A stretch of DNA of 64,000 nt, taken from the NCBI GenBank assembly GCA_016200325.1, contig JACQEZ010000007.1:186001-250000 (forward strand). Direction: 5' to 3'. The notes below the pieces were generated by a model. It saw nothing but the letters and a program-made list of their open reading frames with translations. It searched no databases and had not been told where the DNA came from. Positions within the stretch are counted from its first letter, which is position 1. Each line of letters begins with the position of its first letter. The stretch is from Candidatus Manganitrophaceae bacterium. GTDB taxonomy: Bacteria > Nitrospirota > Nitrospiria > SBBL01 > Manganitrophaceae. Positions 25,171-33,308 of this stretch are shown one piece after another. Made by a program: the position numbers and the translations under genes.

Positions 25171-26597
25171 TGCATCCCCTTTGGAGGCATTCCCGGCGCC
25201 ATCGGCCCTGCCCCTTCTTTCGGCATTTCGTTCGGAGTGGAGCCCCCCTCTTCCATTGCAAGCGGCAGGAGGGTCCCCACGCTCCGCTGATCCTCAATGA
25301 GGTATTTTTTCGCCACCCGCTGAAGATCGGCGGCGGTGACCTTTCGGATATTTTCTACAAAGTGGGTCAGATACTCCTGCCCCGCGCCGACCGTCTCCGC
25401 CGTGCCGATCCGCATCGCGCGGAAGAAGTTCGAGTCGGATCCCAAAATGAACTCCGCCTCGATTTGGTTCTTTGCCTTCTTCAGCTCCTGCTCGGAGACC
25501 GGCTCCATCTGGATCCGGCTGATCTCGTCATCCAGCGCCTCTTCCACCTCCTCCGGCGAGGCTTGAGGCCGGGCGGTGGCATAGATATAGAAGAGTTCCG
25601 GATCGGTGGTCAGCCCCTCGTAATGTCCGCCGGCATCGAGCGCGATCTGCTGTTGGTAGACGAGGCTTCGATAGAGCCGGGAACTCTTTCCCGCCGAGAT
25701 CACGTTCGAGAGGACGGTCAGCGCATAGCTGTCGGGGCTCTGGTAATTGGGGGTGTGAAAGGCGGCGAAGACGAATGGAAGCTGGGCCTCGCGTTTGACG
25801 ATCGACCGCCGCTCCCCAATCTGGGACGGTTCCGGGGGAGCGGTCTGCGGCGGCTCCGGCCCTTTCGGGATCTTCTCAAAGTAGTTTTTTATTTTGGGCA
25901 GGAGCGTTTTGGAGCTGAAATCGCCCACGACCACGATCGTCGCATTGTTCGGCTGGTAGTAGCGCTTATACCATTGGAAGGCATCGTCCCGGGTCACCTG
26001 GTCGAGGTCGCTCATCCAGCCGATGACCGGGTTATGATAGGTGTGGACCATAAAAGCGATCGCATACAGATTTTCGATCAGGAACGAGTAAGGGTCGTCA
26101 TCGGTTCGGCTCCGGCGCTCCTCCTTAACGACCTCTCTTTCCAATTGAAACTCTTTCGGATCCATCGTCAGGTTTTGCATCCGGTCCGATTCGAGATCGA
26201 GCGAGAGCTCGATCCGGTCGGCGGCGAAGTTCTCGAAGTAGGCGGTGTAGTCGTTGGCGGTAAAGGCATTCTCCGTCCCGCCGTTTTTGGCGACGATCCG
26301 CGAGAATTCTCCCTTTCCATGGTTCTGCGTTCCTTTGAACATCATATGTTCGAGCAGGTGGGAGAGTCCGGTCTTGCCGGTGATCTCGTTGCGCGAGCCG
26401 ACCCTATACCAGACCTGAAAGGTGATCACCGGCGCCTTATGCTCTTCGACCAGGACCACTTTGACACCGTTCTGGAGGGTGACCGATTCGGTCTTGAGGG
26501 CCGGGTCGGCCGCCTGCAGAAGGGGGGAAGAAGAGATAAGAAGTAGGGTGATAAGAAGAAGGCGAAGCGATTTTTGCCGACCGATTCCTCGATGCAT
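25167..26597 (-). CDS. M16-family zinc peptidase (active subunit)
   Basis: A 476-residue exported peptidase. A signal peptide (LLLITLLLISSSPLLQAA) is followed by an M16 domain with HxxEH at His80-Glu83-His84 (SHLLEHMMFKGT) and a downstream Glu region (ELSLDLESDRMQNL). The C-terminal half has SSRLYRSLVYQQQIA. It is the first gene of the operon and partners the inactive M16 protein next to it. AGGAG lies upstream of the ATG. The C-terminus is Met/Gly/Pro-rich. Substrate is unknown; family members degrade periplasmic peptides. Confidence 0.88.
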   Translation of the reverse strand: MHRGIGRQKSLRLLLITLLLISSSPLLQAADPALKTESVTLQNGVKVVLVEEHKAPVITFQVWYRVGSRNEITGKTGLSHLLEHMMFKGTQNHGKGEFSRIVAKNGGTENAFTANDYTAYFENFAADRIELSLDLESDRMQNLTMDPKEFQLEREVVKEERRSRTDDDPYSFLIENLYAIAFMVHTYHNPVIGWMSDLDQVTRDDAFQWYKRYYQPNNATIVVVGDFSSKTLLPKIKNYFEKIPKGPEPPQTAPPEPSQIGERRSIVKREAQLPFVFAAFHTPNYQSPDSYALTVLSNVISAGKSSRLYRSLVYQQQIALDAGGHYEGLTTDPELFYIYATARPQASPEEVEEALDDEISRIQMEPVSEQELKKAKNQIEAEFILGSDSNFFRAMRIGTAETVGAGQEYLTHFVENIRKVTAADLQRVAKKYLIEDQRSVGTLLPLAMEEGGSTPNEMPKEGAGPMAPGMPPKGMQ

Positions 26598-26631
26598 TCG
26601 GGCTCCTCGTGATCTCCATCAAACGGAGGTC

Positions 26632-26661
26632 ATCTTAACAGATGGTTAAAAAGGGTGTCAA
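26632..26661 (-). promoter_or_regulatory. Promoter of the M16 - larE operon
   Basis: On the minus strand TTGACA (26656-26661), 17 bases, then TTAAGA (26633-26638; or TAAGAT one base on). It lies 35-40 bases before the first peptidase gene. Confidence 0.6.
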
Positions 26662-26801
26662 GGATGATAGGCTGAGACAGAAGGGGAGGAGTACGGGTGG
26701 AGACGGTCGTGTGTAGGTTCTTTTCCTTTCCTTATTACTCCACCATCCACAATCCGCGTTCCGCGCCGCGTTCCGCGCCACGTACCGCGATTGACCGATG
26801 G
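26662..26801. other. Intergenic region with a short tandem repeat
   Basis: No gene between the divergent M16 operon and the Spy-like gene. A 12-base unit CCGCGTTCCGCG occurs twice in tandem (26754-26765 and 26766-26777) with a third degenerate copy after it. Confidence 0.5.
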
Positions 26802-26830
26802 TTGTCTCTTCGATTTTTTTGGTTTATCAT
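26802..26830 (+). promoter_or_regulatory. Candidate promoter of the Spy-like gene
   Basis: TTGTCT (26802-26807), a 17-base T-rich spacer and TATCAT (26825-26830) lie about 45 bases before the ATG at 26875. Confidence 0.45.
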
Positions 26831-26874
26831 AAGAAATCGTAACGGCTGATCGATTATTGTGTGAGGAGGAGAGA

Positions 26875-27570
26875 ATGAAAAAATGGAATCTGTTCCGGGG
26901 AGCCGGAATCTGTATGTTGTTGGGATCGATGATGGCGACGACCGTCTCTGCGCAGATGATGCAGGGGGGACCGCCGGCGGCGGGAGGAAATCCGCATCAA
27001 GGCGGGGAGCGGGGCCGGATGGAGCGGCCGCCGATGGGGCACCCTTCCCCCGGAGGGATGCAGGGGGCCAATTTCTTCAGCCTGCAAGGGTTGAAAGAAA
27101 CGCTCGGCCTCAATGATGATCAAGCGAAGAAGCTTCACGATCTTTTTGTCGATTATAAAAAAGGGACCATTCAGCGGCAGGCGGCGCTCCAGATCTCCCA
27201 GATTGAATTGGAGGAGATGATCGCCGAGCCGAAGCTCGACCTTGCGAAGATAGAGAAGAAAGCGAAAGATAAGGAAGCGCAAGAGACCGACCTGATGATG
27301 TTCCGGATCCGCTCGATGGCGAAGGCAAAAGATTTTCTCTCGGATGCGCAGTTTGATCGATTCCGTCAGATGATCGAAATGCGGATGATGAGCGGGATGC
27401 GGGGCGGAATGCATGGCGGGATGTCCGGCATGATGGGTGGTTCGCATGGCAGCATGGGAATGTCGCCGCATGGAAAGGGCGGCATGGGGATGGAAAAAGG
27501 GATGATGGGCTCCGGATCGCCGCATTCTTCCGGCGGTTCATCCTACGGGGACGAGTCAGACGACGAGTAA
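26875..27570 (+). CDS. Spy/CpxP-like periplasmic protein with Met/His/Gly-rich tail
   Basis: A 231-residue exported protein. Signal (CMLLGSMMATTVSAQ), a Gly/Pro/Met-rich segment, a helical core of LTxxQ/Spy style (about 75-165; LKETLGLNDDQAKKL, FLSDAQFDRFRQM), then a tail dense in Met, His and Gly (SGMMGGSHGSMGMSPHGKGG). Spy-like proteins act as periplasmic chaperones or metal-stress sensors, and the Met/His clusters suggest copper or other metal binding. GAGGAGGAGAGA before the ATG fixes the start. It faces a YHS-domain gene, another metal-linked family. Confidence 0.75.
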   Translation: MKKWNLFRGAGICMLLGSMMATTVSAQMMQGGPPAAGGNPHQGGERGRMERPPMGHPSPGGMQGANFFSLQGLKETLGLNDDQAKKLHDLFVDYKKGTIQRQAALQISQIELEEMIAEPKLDLAKIEKKAKDKEAQETDLMMFRIRSMAKAKDFLSDAQFDRFRQMIEMRMMSGMRGGMHGGMSGMMGGSHGSMGMSPHGKGGMGMEKGMMGSGSPHSSGGSSYGDESDDE

Positions 27571-27577
27571 ACAGAAG

Positions 27578-27609
27578 CATCGACCGGAGGCGCCCGCCTC
27601 CGGTCGATG
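27578..27609. terminator. Strong hairpin between convergent genes
   Basis: A 15-base perfect inverted repeat (CATCGACCGGAGGCG, 27578-27592, with its complement 27595-27609). It sits between the Spy-like gene and the converging YHS gene. There is no long T-run on either side, so it may be a pause or RNA-protecting structure rather than a classic intrinsic terminator. Confidence 0.6.
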
Positions 27610-27614
27610 AGATT

Positions 27615-27770
27615 CTATCCTGCCTTCCGCACGTACTGTTCCGGTGATTTCTTGAAAGTTTGAAGACAGCTTTCCGAACAGAAGCAGAAATGCTTCCCCT
27701 GATAATCGGTACAGACATTCTCGTTTGTGACCGTCATTCCACAGACCGGATCGATCATTGATTTTTCCAT
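27615..27770 (-). CDS. Tiny YHS-domain protein
   Basis: A 51-residue protein found by reading the minus strand. It begins MEKSMIDPVCGMTV and continues YQGKHFCFCSESCLQTF then SPEQYV, the classic YHS/TRASH metal-binding pattern (DPVCGM with downstream CxxxC). GGGAGG lies eight bases upstream of the ATG. YHS domains accompany copper and heavy-metal transporters; this one stands alone next to the Met/His-rich Spy-like gene, suggesting a joint metal-handling role. Confidence in the gene is high because the whole motif is intact. Confidence 0.85.
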   Translation of the reverse strand: MEKSMIDPVCGMTVTNENVCTDYQGKHFCFCSESCLQTFKKSPEQYVRKAG

Positions 27771-27876
27771 CCTTTTAGCCTCCCGCTAGTCTTGGTTTGT
27801 ATACTCTAAGTCTAGCTTATCGAGAGCGGGCCGTTCAAGATGGGCGATCTCAGGGGGTCTTTCCGTGTAAGCGCCT

Positions 27877-28962
27877 TTAGGCGGGGAGCAGCGGGATTTC
27901 GGAGAGGGGTGAGCGGGCGGTTCGTGCTGCGAACTCGCTGTTGAGCTGCCCGCAGGCAGCGAGGATGTCTCGTCCCTTGCTCTTCCGAATGGTGGCGGTG
28001 AGATGGGCGTCCAGCAGAATCTTTTGAAAACGTAAGACATCCGCATCACTCGGGCGCCGATAGGGGGAGCCGGGGAACTCGTTGAAAGGGATGAGGTTGA
28101 TCTTGCATCGAATCCCGTGGCTCAGCCGAACGAGCCGGGCGGCATCGGCCAAGGTGTCATTCACCCCCGATAAAAGGACATATTCAAAGGTGATCCGCCG
28201 CCGGGAGGGGAGCGGAAAGGCCTTGCAGACCTCCATCAACGCTTCGATCGGATAAAGCCGGTTGACCTTCGGCATAATCTGATCGCGCACCTCGTTGGTT
28301 GTGGCATTCAAAGAGATCGAGAGGTTGACCGGTACCGCCTCCCAGAGCTTTAAGATCTGTGGAACCATGCCGGCCGTCGACACCGTGACCCGTCGCGGCG
28401 AGAAACCGAGGCCGATCGGCGAGATCATCTTCTTGAGCGACTCAACCACCTGGGTGAAGTTCGCCAGCGGCTCGCCCATCCCCATCATGACGATATTCGT
28501 GATCCGCCGCTCTTCCGGCAGCGTCTGTTGAACGGCGAGGATTTGACCGACGATCTCTTCAGCCCTCAGGTTCCGTTTTAATTTTTCCTGCGCCGTCAGG
28601 CAGAAGCCGCAGTCGAGGGTACAGCCGGCTTGGGAGGAGATGCAGAGGGTCAAGCGGTCCTCCTCCGGGATCAGGACCGACTCGATCTGGTTGCCGTCTT
28701 CGAGTCCCAACAGAAACTTCTCGGTCCCATCGGTCGACTTTTGGCGCGTCACGATCTTCAACTGATGGAGGACGGCGTGCTCGGCGAGCAGGGCCCGGTC
28801 GGGCTTGGAGAGGTCGGTCATCTGCTCGAAATCGGGGATGTGCCGCTGATAGAGCCAGGAGATAATCTGGCGGGCGCGGTACTTCTTCCACCCTAAATCG
28901 AGGACCCAGCGCTCCAATTCATCGAAAGAGAGGGCCAGGATGTTCTTTTTATTCTCGCTCAT
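27877..28962 (-). CDS. rlmN: Dual-specificity RNA adenine-C2 methyltransferase RlmN
   Basis: A 361-residue radical-SAM enzyme that methylates A2503 of 23S rRNA and A37 of some tRNAs. The iron-sulfur motif is GCTLDCGFC, preceded by LCISSQA; MGMGEPLAN follows, and the C-terminal resolving Cys lies in KGRDILAACGQL. The N-terminal FDELERWVLDLGWKKYRARQ is the usual accessory region. Length is typical. It is a single-gene unit; a weak TTGCAG/ATAGTT pair lies upstream. Confidence 0.95.
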   Translation of the reverse strand: MSENKKNILALSFDELERWVLDLGWKKYRARQIISWLYQRHIPDFEQMTDLSKPDRALLAEHAVLHQLKIVTRQKSTDGTEKFLLGLEDGNQIESVLIPEEDRLTLCISSQAGCTLDCGFCLTAQEKLKRNLRAEEIVGQILAVQQTLPEERRITNIVMMGMGEPLANFTQVVESLKKMISPIGLGFSPRRVTVSTAGMVPQILKLWEAVPVNLSISLNATTNEVRDQIMPKVNRLYPIEALMEVCKAFPLPSRRRITFEYVLLSGVNDTLADAARLVRLSHGIRCKINLIPFNEFPGSPYRRPSDADVLRFQKILLDAHLTATIRKSKGRDILAACGQLNSEFAARTARSPLSEIPLLPA

Positions 28963-29121
28963 GCTGCCTAAACTATCACACGGTTCCCTGCTTCTGCAAG
29001 TAGACTCGGTCGGTTAGAATGGCACCGTCATTACATCTACATGGATAAAGATAGGGTAAGAACGTATGTGGCGGTCGGCAGACACTTAAGGTGCCTGCGC
29101 TTTTGGTCCCGCCGAAATTCC
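28963..29121. other. Intergenic region upstream of envelope cluster
   Basis: Divergent region between rlmN and the next gene. An 86-codon frame (29041-29301) overlaps the promoter at 29122 and has no family likeness, so it was rejected. Confidence 0.4.
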
Positions 29122-29150
29122 TTGACAGAGGTCGGTTTTTTACTTAGAAT
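29122..29150 (+). promoter_or_regulatory. Sigma70-type promoter
   Basis: TTGACA (29122-29127), 17-base spacer with a T-run, TAGAAT (29145-29150). It leaves a leader of about 200 bases before the lipoprotein gene; a GCGGA/TCCGC stem lies near 29192-29223. The block TCGGTTTTT(T)ACT in the spacer recurs at 34297-34325. Confidence 0.6.
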
Positions 29151-29364
29151 CATCCCATCCGTGTCTAGAGAAGAGCGGTCTGCGGATGTGAACGATGTTA
29201 ACATGAGTCCGCAAGTCGGGTTAGGGGAATATAGTTATCCGCTTTCGTTATCAGGAACCGTCCTCGTCTTCACCCCCTGTTCCTTGCCCTCCGAACTCTG
29301 AAAAACCAGGTGCACCATTTATTTGCTTCTCGGTTTCTATAAAAACGTGAATCGTCATTTTTCG

Positions 29365-31005
29365 ATGCGGCAGCTCCCTTTCATCGTCGTTTTGGCTGCT
29401 GTTATTCTCGTCGGCTGTGGCGGAGGAAGCGGAGGGGTTGGAGATCCTGCCCCACCCAATCCGGGGACCGGAGGCGGGACCGGCGGGGATGGCACCGGGG
29501 GAAACCCTTCTGTTGTTTTTCCGAAAGTGATCTCAGCCTCCCCTCAAGGGGATACCCCGGCGGCGGTCGATACGCCGATTGACATCACCTTTAATAAACC
29601 GATGATGCTCTCTTCCTTTCAGGCGCCTATGGAGGGTCTCGATGTTGGATATGATCCCGCTTGTGTAGATACCGATTGCGTCACCGTCCGCTTGAATCAC
29701 AAAACCAATTTGGCATACAATAGTACTTACCAGGTAAAGCTCTTACCACAAGTCCGAGACAAGGAAGGGAACTTGCTTACAGATCCTTATCCATGGTCGT
29801 TTAAGACCGCCGTCTTCGCTCCGCCGCCTTCATTTAAGTCCGGCATTATGCTTGATGGAGGAACGGTTGCCACAGACTCTGGCGAGTGCACTGCGATTGC
29901 CGTGGATAGCGCTGGGACGCTCCATATCGCGTACTTCTCCGATTCAGCCGGTGCTCCGAAGCATGCTTATTGTTCCAAAGACTGTGATAAGCCCGGCAGT
30001 TGGAACAATGAGGTAATCGATACCACGGCCAAGTTAACGGATCAAAAATTCGGACGGGATATCAACTTGGCAATTGAAGGAACAACACTTCATGTAAGCT
30101 ATCGAGATGTCGGTACGACCTCTACCGGAAATAAAGCCGACGACCGAGGTGTTTTGAAATATGCTAAAGGAGTCGCAAAGGCCGATGGTAGTGTAGGAAC
30201 GTGGGCTCCCGTTATTGTCGATGACACACCTTTTGGAGTCACAGATACCTATATCGCTGTCGATAAAGGTAGAGTGCACATTAGTTATGCCAAGAAAGGT
30301 GATCCCAAGGCTACAGGTCAAACCTCTCTAGACATATTCACTTATGCTACTTGCTCAGCTTCGTGTGACTCTAAGAACAGTGGAGATATAGAGAAGGTGG
30401 AGATCGATCAAGGGAAAGGGGCGGGATCTCCGAACCATATCGTTATTGCAAACGACACTATTCATATGAGCTATTACCTTAACGGAACATTAAAGTATGT
30501 GACCTGCTCCGTATCCCAAGCTCAGAATTGTAGCCAACTGAGTGGGGCAGCGGCGGCTGTGGTTGATGATGGAGAAGGGAAATTTGATGTTGGAACGGAG
30601 AACTCTCTCTCGATTTTTGGGAATACCGTTCATATGACGTATCGTGACAACACCAACGGCCTTCTAAAGTACGCCCGCTGTGATGGTAACTGTACGGACA
30701 GTAATAATTGGACGAAAATCGCTATCGACAATGCGGGTGGAAGTACCCAGATTGTGGCTGTTCCGGGTAGACTCCACGTCAGCTACCGGGATGATCTGAA
30801 CAAAGACCTTAAGTATGCGACCTGTTCATCAAGCTCCTCCAATTGTCTGGATCCGAAGAGCTGGTCGCTCTTTACACTCGACGCGCCTGGGGAGGTTGGA
30901 TTGGATACCTATATAGCGGTGGACGGAGCCGGAGCCGTTCACATCAGCTACCGGGATGCGAGCAACAAAGCGCTGAAGTATATCGTTGGCGCTCCGACAC
31001 AGTAA
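29365..31005 (+). CDS. Lipoprotein with Ig-like domain and repeated propeller-like strands
   Basis: A 546-residue lipoprotein. The signal ends in VVLAAVILVGC (lipobox) followed by a Gly-rich linker. Residues about 60-155 look like a bacterial Ig-like (SbsA type) domain (SPQGDTPAAVDTPIDITFNK). The remainder has repeats of the form LHISYRD/VHMTYRD/VHISYRD with KYATC-type strands, as in beta-propellers, and several Cys pairs (CSASC, CDGNC). The start is uncertain: ATG 29365, GTG 29347 and TTG 29323 are in frame, none with a clear ribosome binding site. It is probably surface- or periplasm-facing; the role is unknown. Confidence 0.65.
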   Translation: MRQLPFIVVLAAVILVGCGGGSGGVGDPAPPNPGTGGGTGGDGTGGNPSVVFPKVISASPQGDTPAAVDTPIDITFNKPMMLSSFQAPMEGLDVGYDPACVDTDCVTVRLNHKTNLAYNSTYQVKLLPQVRDKEGNLLTDPYPWSFKTAVFAPPPSFKSGIMLDGGTVATDSGECTAIAVDSAGTLHIAYFSDSAGAPKHAYCSKDCDKPGSWNNEVIDTTAKLTDQKFGRDINLAIEGTTLHVSYRDVGTTSTGNKADDRGVLKYAKGVAKADGSVGTWAPVIVDDTPFGVTDTYIAVDKGRVHISYAKKGDPKATGQTSLDIFTYATCSASCDSKNSGDIEKVEIDQGKGAGSPNHIVIANDTIHMSYYLNGTLKYVTCSVSQAQNCSQLSGAAAAVVDDGEGKFDVGTENSLSIFGNTVHMTYRDNTNGLLKYARCDGNCTDSNNWTKIAIDNAGGSTQIVAVPGRLHVSYRDDLNKDLKYATCSSSSSNCLDPKSWSLFTLDAPGEVGLDTYIAVDGAGAVHISYRDASNKALKYIVGAPTQ

Positions 31006-31071
31006 GGAAGCTTACGTTAAATTAGGAATTCAAAAACAACTCCGGTCTTATACTTTTTTTGAATTTTTTTG

Positions 31072-31100
31072 TTGACAGGTTACTTTTTTTTATTTAGAGT
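31072..31100 (+). promoter_or_regulatory. Sigma70-type promoter of the FxQ genes
   Basis: TTGACA (31072-31077), 17-base T-rich spacer, TAGAGT (31095-31100). The leader of about 80 bases contains a stem GGCGAAA/TTTCGCC (31115-31121 with 31137-31143) that could influence stability or translation. Confidence 0.6.
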
Positions 31101-31187
31101 GATAACACTTAGATGGCGAAATCCCGATCCTGCGTGTTTCGCCTTATTATAGGCAGTCGTTTTTAGCATATAGAGCGGGAGTATTTT

Positions 31188-32318
31188 ATGACGATACTTA
31201 GAAGCTCAAAGTTTTTACTGCCATCAAATTTATTCCGGATTCTTCCTGTGCTCAGCCTCTCTCTTCTTCTGGCAACGCCGGTATGGGCTCAATTTGGTGG
31301 AGGCGGTGGTGGGGGTGGCGGAGGTGGAGGGAACCAGACACCTCCGGGTCCTCTTCCTCCCGCAAGAGTCACACCCCTTCTCTCTGATGCGCCTGCTCCC
31401 TGGGGCACCGACCCGGCCACGATCTCCGGCGCGACCATCTCTGACACAATTAAGGGCAATGGATTTATCCAGGAGACGGTCTCTCTTCAGAATGGGAACA
31501 GCTTCTTTTTCCAAAGCATCACAGACACCAACTTTTCGGTCGACTCCTATGTAAAGAAAACAGCCGGATTAAACAACGATCCGACCGGAAATATCATCTT
31601 TAATCAGGTGATGAAAGATCCGGCCTGGGGGCTGACCGACCATAGCTTCATTAATGGATTTAAGCAGCCGATCCAGCTCCATTTTGACATCGTTGAATCA
31701 AAGGTGGCGACCTTGGCCGGCACCGGATTCAACCAGATGGATATGTTTTTCCGGCAGCAGCCGTTTAATGATACGACGGTTGGAAAGGTGCGGGTTCGCC
31801 AAGACATCGGGGTCTGGATCACCGGGTTTGATGGGCTCGGCGGAAATGATATTACTCAGAGCGAAACCTTTGCTCCGTCTGCGTCACAGCTCTCCCATGT
31901 CATCGCGACCTCCGTCCCGAGTGGGGGTGGAGGAGGCGGTCGCGGCGGGTTCGGCGGCGGGGGCGGCGGGGGTGGACCGATCAATTTCTGGAATGACCTG
32001 ACCGTTGTCAAGATTATTGATCCGACCACGAATCAGCTGGTTAATTTCAGCAAGTGTAATGATTTCGGAGATCCCACCGGCCGGTTGGAAGGAAATTTTC
32101 GGAGTGATTCAGGACGCCGTGGGGGTTGCAATGCAACCGCCTCAACCGGTTCGACCCGGCCTGCGATTCCAAACCACGATACAGATGACTTTCAGCTGAC
32201 TCCGATCTGGTGGGATCGTTGGGGCGGCGCCGGCTCCCATGCCTTAAGCAGTGGGGATGGCCGTAGCTTCCCGGGTTCCGGTAGCGGCGGGGGTGGCGGC
32301 GGATTCGGCGGCAGATAA
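31188..32318 (+). CDS. Secreted FxQ-repeat protein 1 with poly-Gly segments
   Basis: A 376-residue exported protein: signal (LSLSLLLATPVWAQ), a Gly run, then a domain with six strand-like motifs of type hydrophobic-x-Gln (FIQETV, FFFQSI, IFNQVM, FFRQQP, VRQDIG, ITQSET). A second Gly-rich stretch (about residues 245-263) precedes a C-terminal part with two Cys and DFQLTPIWWDRWGG, and the end is again Gly-rich. It shares the motif with the next two genes. No known family was recognised. Gly-rich linkers and repeated amphipathic strands suggest a structural, perhaps fibre-forming or surface-anchored role (inference). Confidence 0.7.
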   Translation: MTILRSSKFLLPSNLFRILPVLSLSLLLATPVWAQFGGGGGGGGGGGGNQTPPGPLPPARVTPLLSDAPAPWGTDPATISGATISDTIKGNGFIQETVSLQNGNSFFFQSITDTNFSVDSYVKKTAGLNNDPTGNIIFNQVMKDPAWGLTDHSFINGFKQPIQLHFDIVESKVATLAGTGFNQMDMFFRQQPFNDTTVGKVRVRQDIGVWITGFDGLGGNDITQSETFAPSASQLSHVIATSVPSGGGGGGRGGFGGGGGGGGPINFWNDLTVVKIIDPTTNQLVNFSKCNDFGDPTGRLEGNFRSDSGRRGGCNATASTGSTRPAIPNHDTDDFQLTPIWWDRWGGAGSHALSSGDGRSFPGSGSGGGGGGFGGR

Positions 32319-32491
32319 GGTGAGTGATTTTTAAGTTGCAAGGCTTCAGCTGCTGGCATAGCTGAGGAAGTCTGTAGGTAGAAGAAAGAAGTGTAGGGTA
32401 AGAAAAGGCCAATCGCCAGATTGCCCGGTTTAATAAAATATCTGGTTAACGGATCGATCTTTAGGAACTTAAGAAACAGGGGGGAACATTA

Positions 32492-33250
32492 ATGACAAGA
32501 ACTGGCAGAGCGAAGAAATGGTCCATTTTGCTATCGGCGCTCGGGATTGTCTCCATCACGGGCGGGATTGCGTTGGCCCAGGTGGGGACCCCAACGTTTA
32601 CCGATAATCCGTCTCCTTTCCCATATGTTCACACCGGAATCGGCGGAAGCGGAACCCAGTTGACTGGGGGACAGTTAGTCACTGTCCAGGGCTCCATGGG
32701 CAGTGGGAACTTCTTTCAACAAGAGTTCGTGAATGTTGATCCGGATGGCTCCGGACCGGCGACCCCAGTGCCGACCATCCACACCATGTTGGAAGGTTCC
32801 AGCACCGGGAAAGCATTTGTTCAAGAATCATTCGTATTGATGGGTCCTCAGAGATCGCCGACGACCCAGAATAACACGCCGGCTCCCATCGTCGCGGCGC
32901 CCGGCAATTCACAGATTGCTTTCAGGCAGTCGGTGACCGACGCGGGCTTTGCTACAACGGCTTCTCTTGACCCGAATCAAGATATTCATATCCATCAGCA
33001 ACTGGCAGGGGCCACACCGGTGAACGGCCAGGTTGGGGGGCTTTCTTTCAGCAACGTCGATATCCTGCCGAACAAGACCGGACCAAACGGGCAGCAGCAT
33101 GCAACCGATCCTTCGTGCGGAACGACCGCGGTTTTCTGTACCTCGATCGATCAGCAGGTAAAGATTACGGATGCATCGAATGCGGTCATCTTCACCCAGG
33201 ACCTCGACTTTACGACAGGTGGATTGCCCACCATCGTGCAGGGTCCATAA
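32492..33250 (+). CDS. Secreted FxQ-repeat protein 2
   Basis: A 252-residue exported protein with signal (ILLSALGIVSITGGIALAQ). Six motifs follow: NFFQQEF, AFVQESF, IAFRQSV, IHIHQQL, SIDQQV and IFTQDL, with Gln near residues 77, 111, 146, 169, 221 and 236. Two Cys lie close together (DPSCGTTAVFC). GGGGGGAA before the ATG is a strong ribosome binding site. It is the middle one of three paralogs transcribed together. The function is unknown; the repeated hydrophobic-x-Gln strands suggest stacking beta-structure. Confidence 0.72.
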   Translation: MTRTGRAKKWSILLSALGIVSITGGIALAQVGTPTFTDNPSPFPYVHTGIGGSGTQLTGGQLVTVQGSMGSGNFFQQEFVNVDPDGSGPATPVPTIHTMLEGSSTGKAFVQESFVLMGPQRSPTTQNNTPAPIVAAPGNSQIAFRQSVTDAGFATTASLDPNQDIHIHQQLAGATPVNGQVGGLSFSNVDILPNKTGPNGQQHATDPSCGTTAVFCTSIDQQVKITDASNAVIFTQDLDFTTGGLPTIVQGP

Positions 33251-33308
33251 TATTAATTTAATTAAAGGGTGAACAAGGTCTAATTTAATTTAGGGAGGCA
33301 TGACATAA

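Noticed and set aside
25170..26546. Plus-strand frame of 458 codons opposite the M16 peptidase
   Set aside because: Antisense of a gene with a full HxxEH motif, promoter and ribosome binding site on the minus strand.
26754..26777. Short tandem repeat considered as a CRISPR array
   Set aside because: Units are 12 bases without spacers, and no cas genes are present; no CRISPR array was seen anywhere in the window.
29041..29301. ORF of 86 codons before the Ig/propeller lipoprotein
   Set aside because: It contains the promoter boxes at 29122-29150 and has no protein-like pattern.
31300..32310. Gly-rich coding stretches as possible frameshift or assembly artefacts
   Set aside because: The frame stays open through both Gly runs and homologous motif strands continue in the same frame on both sides.
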